64,000 nucleotides of DNA. It comes from Phycomyces nitens (Eukaryota; Mucoromycota; Mucoromycetes; Mucorales; Phycomycetaceae). Position numbers and translations under genes: made by a program. The notes under the pieces are model-generated. The model searched no databases. It was not told the origin of the DNA and worked only from the letters and a program-made list of their open reading frames with translations. Shown piece after piece: positions 1 to 11,351 of the stretch. How positions within the stretch are numbered: the first letter of the stretch is position 1; every line of letters begins with the position of its first letter. Where the stretch lies: positions 7,688,001 through 7,752,000 of the forward strand of contig JAHRBC010000003.1 of assembly GCA_022702545.1 (NCBI GenBank), read 5' to 3'.

Positions 1-1368
1 CAACTTCCAATTGCTTTCTCTCTGTCAAGCTTGCTGCGTTTTTCCACATGATGGCATGCTGGCGGTTCTCTTCTTTTGTGCGGCCAATCCACTCTGAAGA
101 GTTGAATCCAGAATAGTCAACAATGGATGTGCCTTCAAAACGGAAAAAGTGCCGATTGCACTTATGGCATGTGTTTCTGCTGTTGTGAGAAGTGAATCCG
201 CATGTCTTTCTTGCAGCAGGTATATCACATGCAACCATCAGCAGAGCAGCACGAACCAAAGCACCAGAACGACTATACGTATCAATACTGATACCAGTGT
301 ACAGATCCTTGAGCTCATCAACAAGGGGGCGCAGGTAGTTGTTGATCTCAGCAGTGCTTGCTTCTTTGGGACCTGGCATGAGCCCAATGAGAATCACATT
401 CTCCATCTTATTACGTTCATCTCTTGGCAAATTGTTGATTGTAAGATATATCGCACCGCAAGAATAAGTTACCCCATCAAAAGGCTGGAACCAATCGATG
501 TTGAGTGTTAACAGCAATGATCTTTCTTTGGCCACAAACTGCATGCCGTCCTCGTCCACAAACTCCTTCCACATCTTTCCATCATAAACATCAAACATGG
601 TGCCAGGAACCTTTGGACCACGATTCCACATGTTTATGGCTGTTTCAAATGAAGGACGCTTGAAAAGCTTTGCCAAGGCAGTTTTCAGCGAGTTGTATAC
701 AAAAGTGCGCTTTGCAGTCAATCCATTACTAATTCCAGACTTGAACAGACTGTTTCCACATTCATTCTGGCGGCCAAGTTTCTTTCCAGTACAACAAGTA
801 GGTACTTCACTATTGCTTTTATACAGAGTGTGACAATCACTGCATGCAACAAATGTTGACACACCACTTGTCATAGCACTGTATCCAGTCATCTTCTTTA
901 AACCGGGATACTTGTTGGGAGTCTGAAGCTTTCCCCATAGTGCTCCAAGATTGCGTTAATGAATGAAATCAATATCACGGCACCCTCATCAACAACAAAG
1001 GAAGAAATAAACATGACAAGAAAAATGGCTATCAATCTATGCCATGGATCTTCAGGAAGATTGGCTGAATTCTCTGTGAGTATTAATGATAATTAAATAT
1101 TAATATCTTTTATCCAAAGGCACTAGCAACACTTGTTTATTGCTGACCTTCACCCTGCTCAGCCTCTTCTTCCTCGGCATCTTCATCAGACGATTCATGC
1201 TCAGATGAATATTCTTCAATGAGCTCATCTGTTCCAAAAAGAAAATCTTCGGCCGAAAGAGGTAAGAACCCATCGGGATATTCCATGGATGACGGTACAT
1301 CATTAGAGTAACTGTCATCTATTGAAACCGAGCACACTACGGCGGAAGGACCGGTAGCTGTGCCGAAA

Positions 1369-1387
1369 ACGGTAGCATAACTACCGT
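1369..1387. promoter_or_regulatory. Subterminal hairpin motif set of F elements (left end)
   Basis: The inverted repeat ACGGTAG-N5-CTACCGT lies at 1369-1387 and recurs at 1625-1643 and 1939-1957. Related copies crowd the right end. Each is flanked by A and T runs. Multiple subterminal copies of one short motif at both ends are what CACTA elements use as transposase binding sites; that function is inferred here. Confidence 0.55.
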
Positions 1388-1401
1388 TTTTTATGATTTT
1401 T

Positions 1402-2033
1402 GAGCACTTTATCTCCGCAGATTGTGGTTGAAAGGTAATGTCATCGATGCCGATTCATAAAAGTCGCATGGAATGTCTTTTCATCAGGCAATGAGGTAGT
1501 TGTAGTACCATAGAAAGGGCTCGTAAGTTTTTAGGCAACATTGTTTATTGAAATGAGCATTTTATTTGGTGTTAAAGATGTTGCGCATTTTTAAGAAAAA
1601 TAATTTTTTGCCTGTGTGAACAAAACGGTAGCATAACTACCGTTTTTTGAAACCAATTTTTTGTTTTTGATATTATTAGCCATTTTATTTTATTTTATAT
1701 GACATTAATATTTATTAGAGCACTTTATCTCCGCAGATTGTGGTTGAAAGGTAATGTCATTGATCCCGAATCATAAAAGTTGCATGGAATGTCTTTTCAT
1801 CAGGCAATGAGGTAGTTGTAGTACCATAGAAAGGGCTCGTAAGTTTTTAGGCAACCTTGTTTATTGAAATGAGCATTTTATTTGGTGTTAAAGATGTTGC
1901 GCATTTTTGAGAAAAATAATTTTTCGCCTGTGAACAAAACGGTAGTTATGCTACCGTTTTTTTGAAACAATTTTTTTGTTTTTGACATTATTAGCCATTT
2001 TATTTTATTTTATTTGGTATTGATATTTATAAA
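1402..2033. repeat. 316-bp tandem duplication of F-1 subterminal region
   Basis: The block beginning GAGCACTTTATCTCCGCAG occurs at 1402 and again at 1718, a period of 316 bp, with a few base differences. Each unit ends with an ACGGTAG/CTACCGT palindrome. F-2 instead has a 490-bp duplication of the same end that includes the terminal repeat. Confidence 0.85.
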
Positions 2034-2058
2034 GAAAGAAAAAAGAAAAAGAAAATTT

Positions 2059-2936
2059 TTATAAAGTGGCAAGGTTCCCCATGGTCACACGCAGATTGTC
2101 ATTAAACACGTAATATGGTGCAATGATAAAGAACTGATTACTACTCGGAGGGTACTGGATGAGCCCAACTTGATGCTGAATGGCATCCACATTAACAGCA
2201 TATTTTGGCTGGGTTGTTTGTCCAGTTGAGCTGTGTGACCGCCGTATTACGATTGGCACAGATGAATCATGGGCTGCTGTACCATGCTCTTTCATCACTT
2301 CAACGAATGCCAGAAAGTGCGGTGTGCCATCAACCTCTTTATGCTCAAAATAAAATTCCACGGTGCCAACAAACCAGCTTTGAATAGTTATATTGCGACG
2401 GCTAGATAAAAATATAAAAAATGCGAGTGATCTCTATTTTGTATTTTGACTAATACCAATACTCACTTTCTGTATGGACAGGTGAACATCACATGATGAT
2501 TGCCACGTCTGGTCTCGTTTTTTATTCTTCGGTACATACATGAAGAATGTACGGTTGAATTTTTCCAAAGACGAGAAGCAACAACAATCGTCGGGTCATC
2601 AAGTTCAATACTGTCCATACCACTGTTTCGCACATAGTACTTTGCCAAAGTATTCTTGACAACAGGGCTGCTGACACCTTCCAAGTCATCATCATTCAAG
2701 CTGGCATGTCAGTTGAATGGCTCCCATAGCTGGGCAGCACTTACACCATCTGGAAGATCTAAGAAACTTGCTTCATTATATGTGGACGGCTGACTTGTAC
2801 TAGGATAATTCTGAGAGCTGTTTGCTGAACTGACAAAGCTATGAACAGCAAAGCGCTCAACAAGCAAACTGGCATTTCTACCGCCCTTCAAGTTTGACGT
2901 GATAAGCTTGGAGTATACTCTAATTACTTTTTCCAT
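2059..2936 (-). pseudogene. C-terminal remnant of a Tnp2-type transposase in F-1
   Basis: Open stretches at 2936-2709, 2699-2463 and 2361-2059 read as the last third of a transposase. The order of blocks matches the A and B proteins: a linker, a 'LAKYY' block like 'LLSYYREQYG' in B-1, then a domain with 'FYFEH' and 'FLAFVEV' like 'YLFIHKF' and 'FAFVRW'. A phase-compatible GT-AG intron (donor near 2466, acceptor near 2412) joins the last two blocks. An in-frame TGA near 2706 separates the first two and is shared with F-2. The catalytic D and D/E region is missing. This assignment rests on visual alignment of block order, so it is moderately secure. Confidence 0.55.
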
Positions 2937-2989
2937 GGGTAGGTAAGAGATTATTTGACTAATAATAGCAACAGCAGCAAAGACACTTC

Positions 2990-3470
2990 TTGGTCAATGA
3001 TGACAAAATCAACGTACCTGTCATCAATGATTGTGGCCAGTGAGGCACGGCTAGGACAATAGCACTCCACATTTACAAGTGCAAAAGAATGTGGTGTGCC
3101 AAGAATCTTCTTCAAGACACCTTTAAGAGTGCAAACCAGACTTGTAAGAGAAAAATAGCAGAGAACAGCCAGGCAAGTTTATTAATTAGCAAACATTTGA
3201 ATATACATTATAATTAATACAATATTTTTATTATGTTATAGCAGGAAAGAGCAAGCAGTTCTTTTCTTTCGGAAGATGAGGTATTTCAAACGGATGACGA
3301 GGCTGAATCCCCAATCATGACAGATGTACTATAAGTTAGAGCTTTTTTGTTGCTCATCTATTCTCAATTTAATATTAATATAATATTTCTACTGTTTGAT
3401 ATAGGTTTACACCACTAGGAATGAGCAATGAGCCTTCATCTAAGAGAAACAGACTAAGTCTTTAATATTC
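2990..3470 (+). other. Possible remnant exons in F-1, plus strand
   Basis: A cysteine-rich stretch near 3030-3170 is followed by a short acidic block (about 3242-3333, after a TTATAG acceptor at 3241), and a further GT-AG-like gap precedes 3413. The cysteine-rich-then-acidic order resembles exons 1 and 3 of the A and B transposase genes. The frame is not open throughout and F-2 differs in several places. I cannot show that a protein is made. Beyond 3470 to 4250 I see only AT-rich, non-coding sequence. Confidence 0.25.
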
Positions 3471-4257
3471 TTTAGGCTGCTCTTATTGGTTCTCTCATAT
3501 TTTTAGTATATGTTTTAGCGCACTTTTTCTTTTCCTCTTTTCCTTTAGCTGTTTTATCTTTGCTTTGGTCCTCTCCTTTGAAATAAAATCGAATAACTCT
3601 CCATCACGTAAGATTGCCACCTTAATAAATGCCCGATTGGCATCTTGTATACCACATCTTCAGCTCTGTTGTTTTTAATCTAGGAATGAAACACACATCT
3701 CGCCCTTTTTCAAGCACCAAAAAAAATGAAATTTTTTTATAGCTGTATTACGCCGAGGTTAGTTTATATTTCTTTTCTTTTCTTTGCTCTACTTTTTGAA
3801 ATAAAACTAAATGACCCTCCCTTATGTAAGGTTGTCAATTACATAAACATCCGATTGGAATCTTGTATACCACATCTTCAGCTCTGCTATCTTTAATCAA
3901 GGAATGAAACACTCATCTCATAATTTTTCAGACACTAAAAAAAGGTGAAAATTTTTTACAGCTATATTACACTAAAGTTTGTCGTTCCCCACCTCCCCAC
4001 CTGGGAATCTCTGTAGAATATGCATATTGTTTTCTTAATGATGTACTCATTCTGCCAACTACCATTATATTCGAATTAGTTTTAAATCTTATGAGCTGAC
4101 TTTACAGCAATATATTTTCTATGGTAAGAATATTATAATATGTTTACACTCTTTAATTAATCATATTGCGCATTCTCTATTCTCCTTCTACTGCATCTAG
4201 TATTTACATCTGTACGTTTCATATAGTGGCATTAATTCAAGAGATGCTTGGTATACC

Positions 4258-4565
4258 GATTAACAAGCACAATATATACTGGTATGCTATCCAAAACAAT
4301 ATGCTTGGTTTATTTGATCGCTTCATTCTCTGACCACAATATCTTTATAGCAATTGATGAAGACCAAAGGCCTTCCAAGTCATGACAGTGATTCACAACA
4401 AGATGCTCGGCACGCTGATTAACAAGCACAATATATACTGGTATGCTACCCAAAACAATATATTCGGTTTATTTGATTGCTTCATTCTCTGACCACAATA
4501 TTTTTATAGCAATCGATGAAGACCAAAGGCCATCCAAGTCATAACAACATGTTGTTGGCATTGTG
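4258..4565 (+). repeat. 159-bp minisatellite, two units, in F-1
   Basis: The unit starting GATTAACAAGCACAATATAT begins at 4258 and again at 4417, a 159-bp period. F-2 has three units (about 61212, 61371 and 61532), so copy number has changed between copies. No coding potential is seen. Confidence 0.8.
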
Positions 4566-4805
4566 TATAGATTGAGTAAAAGGTTTGTACCATATACGTT
4601 TTATAATATTAAATAGTATTTGCTTTTGGTATGTTTCTATATTATTATTATATATATTTTAATATTATTTGAAATAAATCGAAATTATAATAAAAAATAA
4701 ACCATTATTTCAAATAAATGGCAGTAAAAAAAGAATGGGTGCTAGTATATAAAGTAATATAAAAGAGAGGCTATAGTATATAAAGAAACGATTTTGGTTG
4801 GATAA

Positions 4806-4984
4806 AAAAACGGTAGCTGTGCCTATTCCTGCCTCATAACTACCCTTTTTTTTCGCACTAAAAAAACGGTAACAGCTACCGAAATCGCCTTATACAGAGT
4901 CTTTACTACCGTTTTTTTTGGTGGGAAAAAACGGTAGTAATGCTACCAAAACGGTAGTTAGCTACCGTTTTTTCCGCCGTAGTG
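4806..4984. promoter_or_regulatory. Right-end palindrome cluster and TIR of F-1
   Basis: Several full or half copies of ACGGTAG/CTACCGT lie within 180 bp of the right terminus, with a clear palindrome at 4951-4967. The end is CCGCCGTAGTG. F-2 lacks about 54 bp of this cluster. The sites are candidate transposase binding sites. Confidence 0.5.
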
Positions 4985-5321
4985 GCATAAGTAAAGTGTA
5001 TATTGAGTATAAAAAATAAAATACTATGTACATTCAATGTCCTCTTCAAATTCAATTGCTTCCATGTCCACATCAACACCACTGGAAAAATGGGCTGGAT
5101 TACTAGTGCACCAAGAGTACTTTAAGGTGTAGGAAATATAGGCCTTTTTTTCAACTCAGAAGATTTTTTTTATTCAAATAAAAAAAGACTTTTTAACAGA
5201 TCCTATTGGTTCGGGCAAACAAGTAAAATACAATAGTTTTTTTTTGTCTATAAATTGACAGCAAATAAAACATATGAAGCACTTGTTTCCTTTTTTATCT
5301 TACAATCGAATCACACAAAAT

Positions 5322-8300
5322 ATGTCTTCTGCTTCCCAAAACAACACTGCCTGTTACTGTAACAAATGCAATGGTAACCAAGAAGGGTTCTCTATGGTAT
5401 CCAGACGCAATTATCAGCGTCATGCCAAAAGAGCAAGAATTGAAGAGGCTGGACAAACTGAGAGTAGTATGTATTAATTTTATATTTACTGCGCAATAAT
5501 AACCATTATTCTTTAATTGAACCTCAGGCACACAAAGTGTCATTATGGATGTTGATGTTGAGGGTAAAAAATATTTATTTGAAAACCAGTTTAAGGGCAA
5601 TAAACTAATCTATTCCATATTTGTAGCAATCCCGATGTTTGAATCTGAATCCATGGAAACAATGGGCGGTCAGGCCAACCTACCTTTTTTGGATTCCGTC
5701 CCGATGTCTGACGATGATTTGGCTGACAATGAGGTCAATGGCGATGACACCGAGATTGCCAATGACAGCGACAATGGCAACAATGAAGAGAGTGATGTCG
5801 AGGAGATTGATGTTGAGGAGTTCAACGGCGAAGGTCAGTATTGAATAACTATCATAAAGAAGCATGCCGAAATTGAGTGTTAATAATTTTCCTTTTTAAA
5901 ACAGAACCCTTTGGTGCTCCTGGTATGCCCGAAAATCCAGTGCATAGGGCTATTGCCATTTTCGTTGTTCTTTTTGCATCCCGTTATGCAGTCAACAAGG
6001 GCGCAGTTGTATTGATCCAGTTTGTCAATGAGCTCTTGATGGTTTATGGACAAGACTTTCAGCTACCAACAAGTCTTGCTGGTCTTCAGAAGATGACGGG
6101 TTTTAACAATATCACCAAAGATATCAAACGATTCATTTCTTGCCCAGATTGCCACCAGATCTACGAAGAATCTATTTCCGTTCCTCCCTTGTGTAGCTCT
6201 GTGAAAATAGGCGCAAACATAACTTGTAACTGTGAGCTGAGAAAGAAGTCGACGTCTGGTGCCATGGTTCCAAAGAAAATCTTTGTGTATCAGTCCGTCA
6301 AAGATGCACTCAAGGTTCTCTTTCTTCGTCCTGGTTTCGAGCAGAAGATCGGCCTCTGGAACGACGAGCTGAAGGTGGCAGACACCATGTGTGACGTTTA
6401 CGATGGCAAGATGTGGAAGGAGTTGAAAGACAGTGATGGTCTTTCATTTGTTGCCCGCCCTCGTTCTCTTCTGTTGACTCTCAACATCGACTGGTTTCAG
6501 CCCTTCGATGGTGTCACCCACTCCTCTGGTGCCATATATTTGGCAATCAACAACTTGCCCAGAGATGAAAGGTTCAAGCCAGAGAACGTCGTCTTGGTTG
6601 GGCTAATGCCTGGACCAAAGGAGCCCAAGTCGTATGAGATCAACAGCTATCTCAAGCCTTTGGTGGATGACCTTGAGCAGTTGTACGTTGGAATGACAAT
6701 TCCAACCTTTGAGTATCGATCTGGAGCAACCGTCCGTGCTGCACTCCTAATGGTGGCATGTGATATCCCAGCAGCCAGGAAAACGAGCGGATTCACATCC
6801 CACAATAGCACCAACGCCTGCTATAAATGCAGTCGTCAATTCAGTCGTCTTGCTGGGACAAGCAGTGTGGACTTTCGTGGTTTCAACTATCTGGAGTGGT
6901 CTATTCGTCATGGTGTCGAAAACAGGGTGCATGCTGAGGTGTGGAAGAGTGCTAGTACACCCTCAGAAAGGCATCAGCTGGAGATCGAAAATGGTGTTCG
7001 ATGGTCGCAGCTGCATCGCCTTGGATACTTTGATCTAGTACGTGGAACGATCATTGATCCCATGCACAATCTCTTTCTGGGCACGGCAAAGAGAATGATG
7101 GAAAAGTGGATTGCTGGTGGTGATATCAATAGTGGACAACTGAACGACATGCAGCAAATCGCCAAGAAAATGACTCTCCCAGCCTCGTACAGTTCATTGA
7201 CAGCGAAAATTGGAAAAGGGTTTTCATTTATGAAAGCTGACGAATGGAAGTCCTGGGTGCTGGCGTACTCTCCCGTCTTGCTGAAAGATGTTCTCAACAA
7301 TGACAAGTTCAGAAACTGGATGGACTTTGTCGATGCCTGCCGTCTCCTTGTAAAGCCATCCCTATCATTTGAAGAACTTGACGATGCCCATGACTACCTA
7401 GAGAAATTCTGTCAAAAGTGCAAGCGTCTTTACCCTCCTAGTGTCCTCACCTGCAATATGCATCTGCACCTCCATCTTCGCGAGACCATTCGTGATTTTG
7501 GACCAGTGTATGGCTATTGGCTCTTTGGGTTCGAGCGATACAATGGTTTGCTAAAGAACGTGAGCACTAACAGAAAGGATAGTTTTGAGGCAACGTATAT
7601 GAGGAATTTTGTTGAAGAATCGTACAAGGCCGATTATGTGCAAGCAGTCCTTGGATACTCCAGTAAAATCCCATTCTCTTCTGTATTTGCCAAGCTCGTC
7701 TCCTCACCCACCCTTTCACCTGCCACTGTACCAGACACCCAACGCCGATTCAACTTGCAGCACTTCTTGGACTTTTCCTTGAATCCAGAGATCTCTGTTA
7801 ATGGCAATGAACCTCTTCCTTCCTCGGCCTTTCCTCTGCAACTTGGAAAGACAACGTCAATGGGGGATGTAGACTATCCTCATTTGTTGAGTTACTACAG
7901 AGAGCAATATGGCATCGCCGAACTCACCAGCTATCAGGAAGCTTCTTCTCGGTTCTCATTTGTAGACGATCAAATAACAAAGTTGAAGTCAATCGATCTA
8001 CTTGGCCAAGTCTACCGTGGAGCAAATGGATTAGGCAACCATGGATCTTATATACAGGCGTTATATGTTGGTAGTAATGATCAGACAGTAAACGCATATA
8101 CCGGCCAGATCCAATATCTCTTTATTCATAAGTTCACGCCGCCATCAACTAGTACCAACCACTGGACTCGCATGGTTCATGAAAATCAACATGTATTCGC
8201 ATTTGTTAGATGGTTTGCAACAACCTCTAACAGATCGCGTGAGGATGAAGGTGTTGAGGTTTGCAAAAATGAATATTCCATGCCTGATCATAACAGCATC

Positions 8301-8411
8301 TTGCCAGTACACAGGATTTTGTTAGAAGTTGCCATTGGAGAGCACATCACTCGAACTAATAAGAGAATGATGCTTGTCATCCCTCTTCCAAAAAATCTGT
8401 GCCTAATATAA
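5322..8411 (+). CDS. Tnp2-type DDE transposase of element B-1 (spliced, 964 aa)
   Basis: This gene should cut and paste element B. The coding exons are 5322-5466, 5528-5563, 5627-5833 and 5905-8411. All joins are GT-AG with matching phase, giving 964 codons before TAA. Exon 1 has a CxCxxC cysteine cluster, and exon 3 is acidic and probably flexible. The last exon matches the Tnp2 family (Transposase_21): 'LNIDWFQPF', 'NNLPRDER', 'LMPGPKE', a 'DIPAARKTSGF' stretch with CxxC, and 'DPMHNLFLGTAKRM'. The likely DDE residues are D325, D514 and E673, a family-based inference. The start at 5322 is preferred over the upstream in-frame ATG at 5274 because the cysteine motif then starts close to the N-terminus, as in A-2. 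The gene faces the next gene tail to tail with a 123-bp gap. Confidence 0.85.
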
Positions 8412-8534
8412 AATAAAAAATATCTTCTTCTTTTAAAGATAACCAAAATTAAGGCACCAAAAATATACTTTATATATATTGACGGTATTACGTTCTTGGG
8501 GAAGTGGGTGAGAAAATATAAACAACAACTTTAT

Positions 8535-9700
8535 TTATACATCGTTTCTAAAAGCCCACTGTGGGAGGCGGGAAACCACGTCATTTGGGGCCGCTGAGTT
8601 TGACACACTCTTAAAAACCCGAGGCAAGAATTGATGGGAATGCAAACCCATTCCATCAAGGACATGAGAGTCAACAATAGTGATGAGTCTATTAAACTGA
8701 AATACAAGTATTAATATTTTATATAACAATTCAGACACGTAACCCAGTTATTGCCTTATTATTATTTACCTCATCACTTCTCCATCCTGGGCGAACAGTA
8801 CGGATGACACGTTTGGTGCCACTTTCAGATGTCTCTACATCAGATTCACCCTCGGACATTGCCTCCCTTATGATCATGTTGGCACAATCTTTGCCCATCA
8901 TCTCATTGATTGCGTCCTCATTGTCAAGGTAGGCATTCAAGCGCCGAGAATGGCTCTAAAATTCTCAGTTAATACTGCTTCTTTGATATTAAATATTTAT
9001 TAGTTATTTAAAGTATATCTTACCTCGCCTGCACGGTTTGCCCTTCTTGAACGAGTGTTCACGGCAGCTTTTGCCGAAGAAGACTTCTTGTCTTTGGAAC
9101 TTTGGCTCCTGAAGTTGGTGTGAAGATTCTTGTGCAAGTCACTTCTCCTCATTCCCTTGCTCTCAAACTTGGGCTCCAAGTAGTTGAGAATCCTAACAAC
9201 TAACTCCTTGTTTGGACTTTGGTTGAAAGGAACGTCTGTATTCCACCTTGGCTTGTTATTGTTTGCCAAGATCTCTGCAGTTATTCTCGACGAAAACTTT
9301 GGCTTCCACATATATTTGCGAATCGCCGTCTGACACAGTATATGAGATAATGAATTGATAACATACTATATAATTTGCTACTTACATAGACATCGTTGTT
9401 TGTCTGCTTGGTTGGCACAACTGGTAGAAGAGCAACAGGTGCAACAGGAATGGCAGGAGAGTTGACAAGAGCAGTGTTATGGGCACTACCCAATGCACCA
9501 ATTGCTCTAATGGCTGAAGCATTACCAGCCACAACAACGTTGAGTTGAGCCTTTACAGACCCCACTTGCACTTCGACGTTTGTCATTTTGCCTTCCATCT
9601 CGGAAAGCTTTGCCATAATCTGTTCCATGTCAGGAGCAGGAGCAGAAGTAGGACCAGCAGGAGTGGGACGAGGAGCAATTGTTCTTCTTTGGTTAACCAT
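8535..9700 (-). CDS. Second gene of element B-1, conserved partner protein of unknown function (322 aa)
   Basis: The exons on the minus strand are 9386-9700, 9024-9329, 8770-8955 and 8535-8696, with lengths 315, 306, 186 and 162 nt. All three introns are phase 0 and GT-AG, and the joined frame is open for 322 codons. I do not recognise a family. Visible parts are a Pro/Ala-rich N-terminus, a basic middle (KDKKSS to RRANR), an acidic stretch (SEGESDVETSES) and a 'RPGWRSDE' block just before the last intron. The same four-exon plan, including a 306-nt exon 2 and a 'RPSWRSDE' block, occurs in element A, so this is a real element gene under selection. By analogy with plant CACTA elements it may be a TnpA-like DNA-binding partner, but this is only an inference. 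Confidence 0.8.
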
Positions 9701-10134
9701 TTTCTAGAATATGATAAAGTATATTTCGATTATAATTATTAGTTTTTGTTCAATTGAAATAAAAATAGATATAATATACGTACAAAAACTGTTTGGGTGA
9801 GTGAGTAAGTAAGTGTGTGTGTGTGTGTGTGTGTGTAAAGGTAAGAGAGGTTGAATATCAAAAAGGCCGTTATATATAGGCATTTTGAATGACTATAAAG
9901 ATGTTCCTCTATTGTCTTGAAGCACTGAGATGCAAATCGGCCTTGATATTGTTTTTGGGCTCAATCCATCATGCTTTCCGCAGCATGCTTCAAAGGTGAA
10001 AAAATTTCAGACTCTCTCCTTTTTCTTTGGTTCCCTTTATTTTTCCTTTTGTTTGCTTTTTTGATATCGGCGCCTTTCTCTGGTAAGACATTTTTTATAC
10101 CTCTTTATACACACAAATTAATCTCTTTTCATAG
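9701..10134. promoter_or_regulatory. Divergent promoter region of element B-1 with GT microsatellite
   Basis: This 434-bp gap separates the start of the second gene (minus) from the third unit (plus). It holds a (GT)n run near 9816-9835, with GTAAGAGAGGTTG just after it, and TATATA-like sequence near 9870. The GTAAGAGAGGTTG string also occurs in the equivalent place in element C near 38483. B-2 has a shorter CA run here. Exact start sites cannot be seen. Confidence 0.45.
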
Positions 10135-10868
10135 ATGTGCGCTCCCATTCCAACTCATCCTTTCCACAATGGCCATCTAGACAAATACTCACTGGCCGCA
10201 TTCACTGGTACCATCATCATGATAAAAATTATTTTCACTTTCTCTCTTAGATTGGCCAAACAACTTATGTAAGGATGCCATCGGCACCAGGTAAATTTTT
10301 TTCTTTCAATCATACTTGTTCCCTCTCTGACTCTATTCCATTGTAGACTGCCCTTTCTATTCACGCCATCGGCCTCCTCCATCATTCGCGATTGTAATCA
10401 TAAAGGTAATATTCTTTATAAATCTCTTTTTACTTATCTAAAATATTATTCAGACTATTTATTAATAATTATTATGTGTTTTATAGACTCACTTGGGCTT
10501 CCTTTGCACACCATGCCCCCTACTTTGATAACCCATTTGGCTCCTGGTATGTAAATTAAATATATCATCACTCTGTTCACCCATATTAATTTTTATTCTC
10601 TTTTTTATAGTAAAACCCGCCACACAGCCCATCCAGCCTTACAATTCAAGTCCCCTTTGCGCACTCTTGCCCATCTCTTGCAATGTAAGTATCTTTTGAC
10701 ACACAAAAATTTTTTCTTTGTACCCCATATCATTAACACTTCTTTTATCTTTTACAGAACACTCCCGCAGCCCAGAAAATCACTGGATATTCATATTTTT
10801 GCAGGTATTTTTTATGTAGAAAAATATTCCATCCAAATAGCAGCAGGCAACCGGGTAGAAACGGCTAG
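10135..10868 (+). CDS. Third, intron-rich transcription unit of B-1; possible 138-aa protein
   Basis: Six short exons (10135-10207, 10251-10290, 10347-10405, 10487-10546, 10611-10684, 10758-10868) are bounded by good GT-AG sites and pyrimidine-rich acceptors. Read from the ATG at 10135, all five junctions keep one open frame of 138 codons ending TAG. The product begins MCAPIPTHPF, is rich in Pro, Ser and Thr, and matches nothing I know. A further acceptor at 10134 (CATAG) and donor at 10083 (GGTAAG) imply a non-coding first exon upstream. Alternatively, the hydrophobic frame starting at 9971 (MLSAACFKG, then a Leu/Phe-rich segment) could be the coding start, but it does not stay open past the second intron. 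In B-2 exon 6 of the 138-aa reading has a stop. Similar intron-rich units sit in the same place in A-2 and C. Confidence 0.4.
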
Positions 10869-11351
10869 GCCATAGGAATAGGCGTAATAGTAGACCCTAA
10901 ACCTAGAAACATTCTATTCTTTCTAATAAAAATAAAAACGTAAAACATTACCAATCAATTATAAATGGGAAATCAAATAATGGGTGATATATTATTGGTC
11001 AAAAAGAATAAAGAAGATTAAATACTACACTATGAGGATGAAAAAAGTGTAGTAAAGATGTAAAATACTACAGTGTTATTCTCTCAAAATAGATTCTTTC
11101 AAAACGGAACCGCACATTTAAATGCTTAATCCCCCCATAACCTAATTAGATATACCCGCCGAAAGTGCTACTGGACCTCAGCTGCAGCACCTCTTTCAAT
11201 AATTATGCTAGCAATTATCACGACATACTGCTAGCAGCTAAGACCAGGTTGTTCTCAAGCGGAATTATATGTAGAGTCTATCATAATTCAGGTAATTACA
11301 CTATTGTTTACTTATCTTTCCGCACTGGTAATCAAGCCCGTTTTTCCAGTG
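10869..11351. other. Non-coding right subterminal region of B-1
   Basis: AT-rich, with TACTACACT near 11021 and AGTGTAGTAAAG near 11047 forming an inverted pair, followed by a GC-richer 200 bp with the right TIR at about 11322-11351. No gene is seen. It is nearly identical in B-2 (24458-24950, inverted). Confidence 0.6.

Larger units (their letters stand above)
1335..4984. mobile_element. CACTA-type deletion derivative F-1
   Basis: It starts CACTACGGCGG at 1335 and ends with the exact inverse CCGCCGTAGTG at 4984. The flanks are GCA (1332-1334) and GCA (4985-4987), a 3-bp target duplication. The uninterrupted site exists in A-2 near 28095-28107, which confirms both boundaries. The 3.65-kb interior has only a transposase C-terminal remnant and non-coding repeats, so it would need a transposase supplied in trans. 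A second copy, F-2, is at 58112-62042. CACTA TIRs and a 3-bp duplication are typical of the EnSpm/CMC superfamily. Confidence 0.9.
5080..11351 (+). mobile_element. Complete Tnp2/CACTA-type DNA transposon B-1
   Basis: Terminal inverted repeats of about 29 bp begin CACTGGAAAAA at both ends (5080 rightward; 11351 leftward) and differ at only a few bases. The flanks are CAC (5077-5079) and CAC (11352-11354), a 3-bp target duplication. The empty site survives in A-2 exon 2 near 27998-28010. The 6.27-kb element carries three transcription units: a transposase (+), a second gene (-) converging on it, and a third intron-rich unit (+) toward the right end. All the reading frames I could assemble are open, so it may be autonomous. 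B-2 (24458-27545) is a truncated second copy. Confidence 0.92.

Noticed and set aside
4258..4565. CRISPR-like array
   Set aside because: Two long 159-bp units without spacers; a minisatellite inside a transposon in a eukaryotic sequence.
9971..10180. Hydrophobic 69-codon frame as a secreted peptide gene
   Set aside because: It reads through a good donor at 10083, is frameshifted in B-2, and does not stay in phase with later exons. Kept only as an alternative start.
10155..10385. 76-codon minus-strand frame conserved in both B copies
   Set aside because: Lies antisense over exons and introns of the third unit; conservation is explained by recent common origin.
10657..10875. 72-codon frame running through an intron, also present in B-2
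   Set aside because: The two copies are too similar for conservation to mean anything, and the frame crosses good GT-AG sites that fit the six-exon reading.
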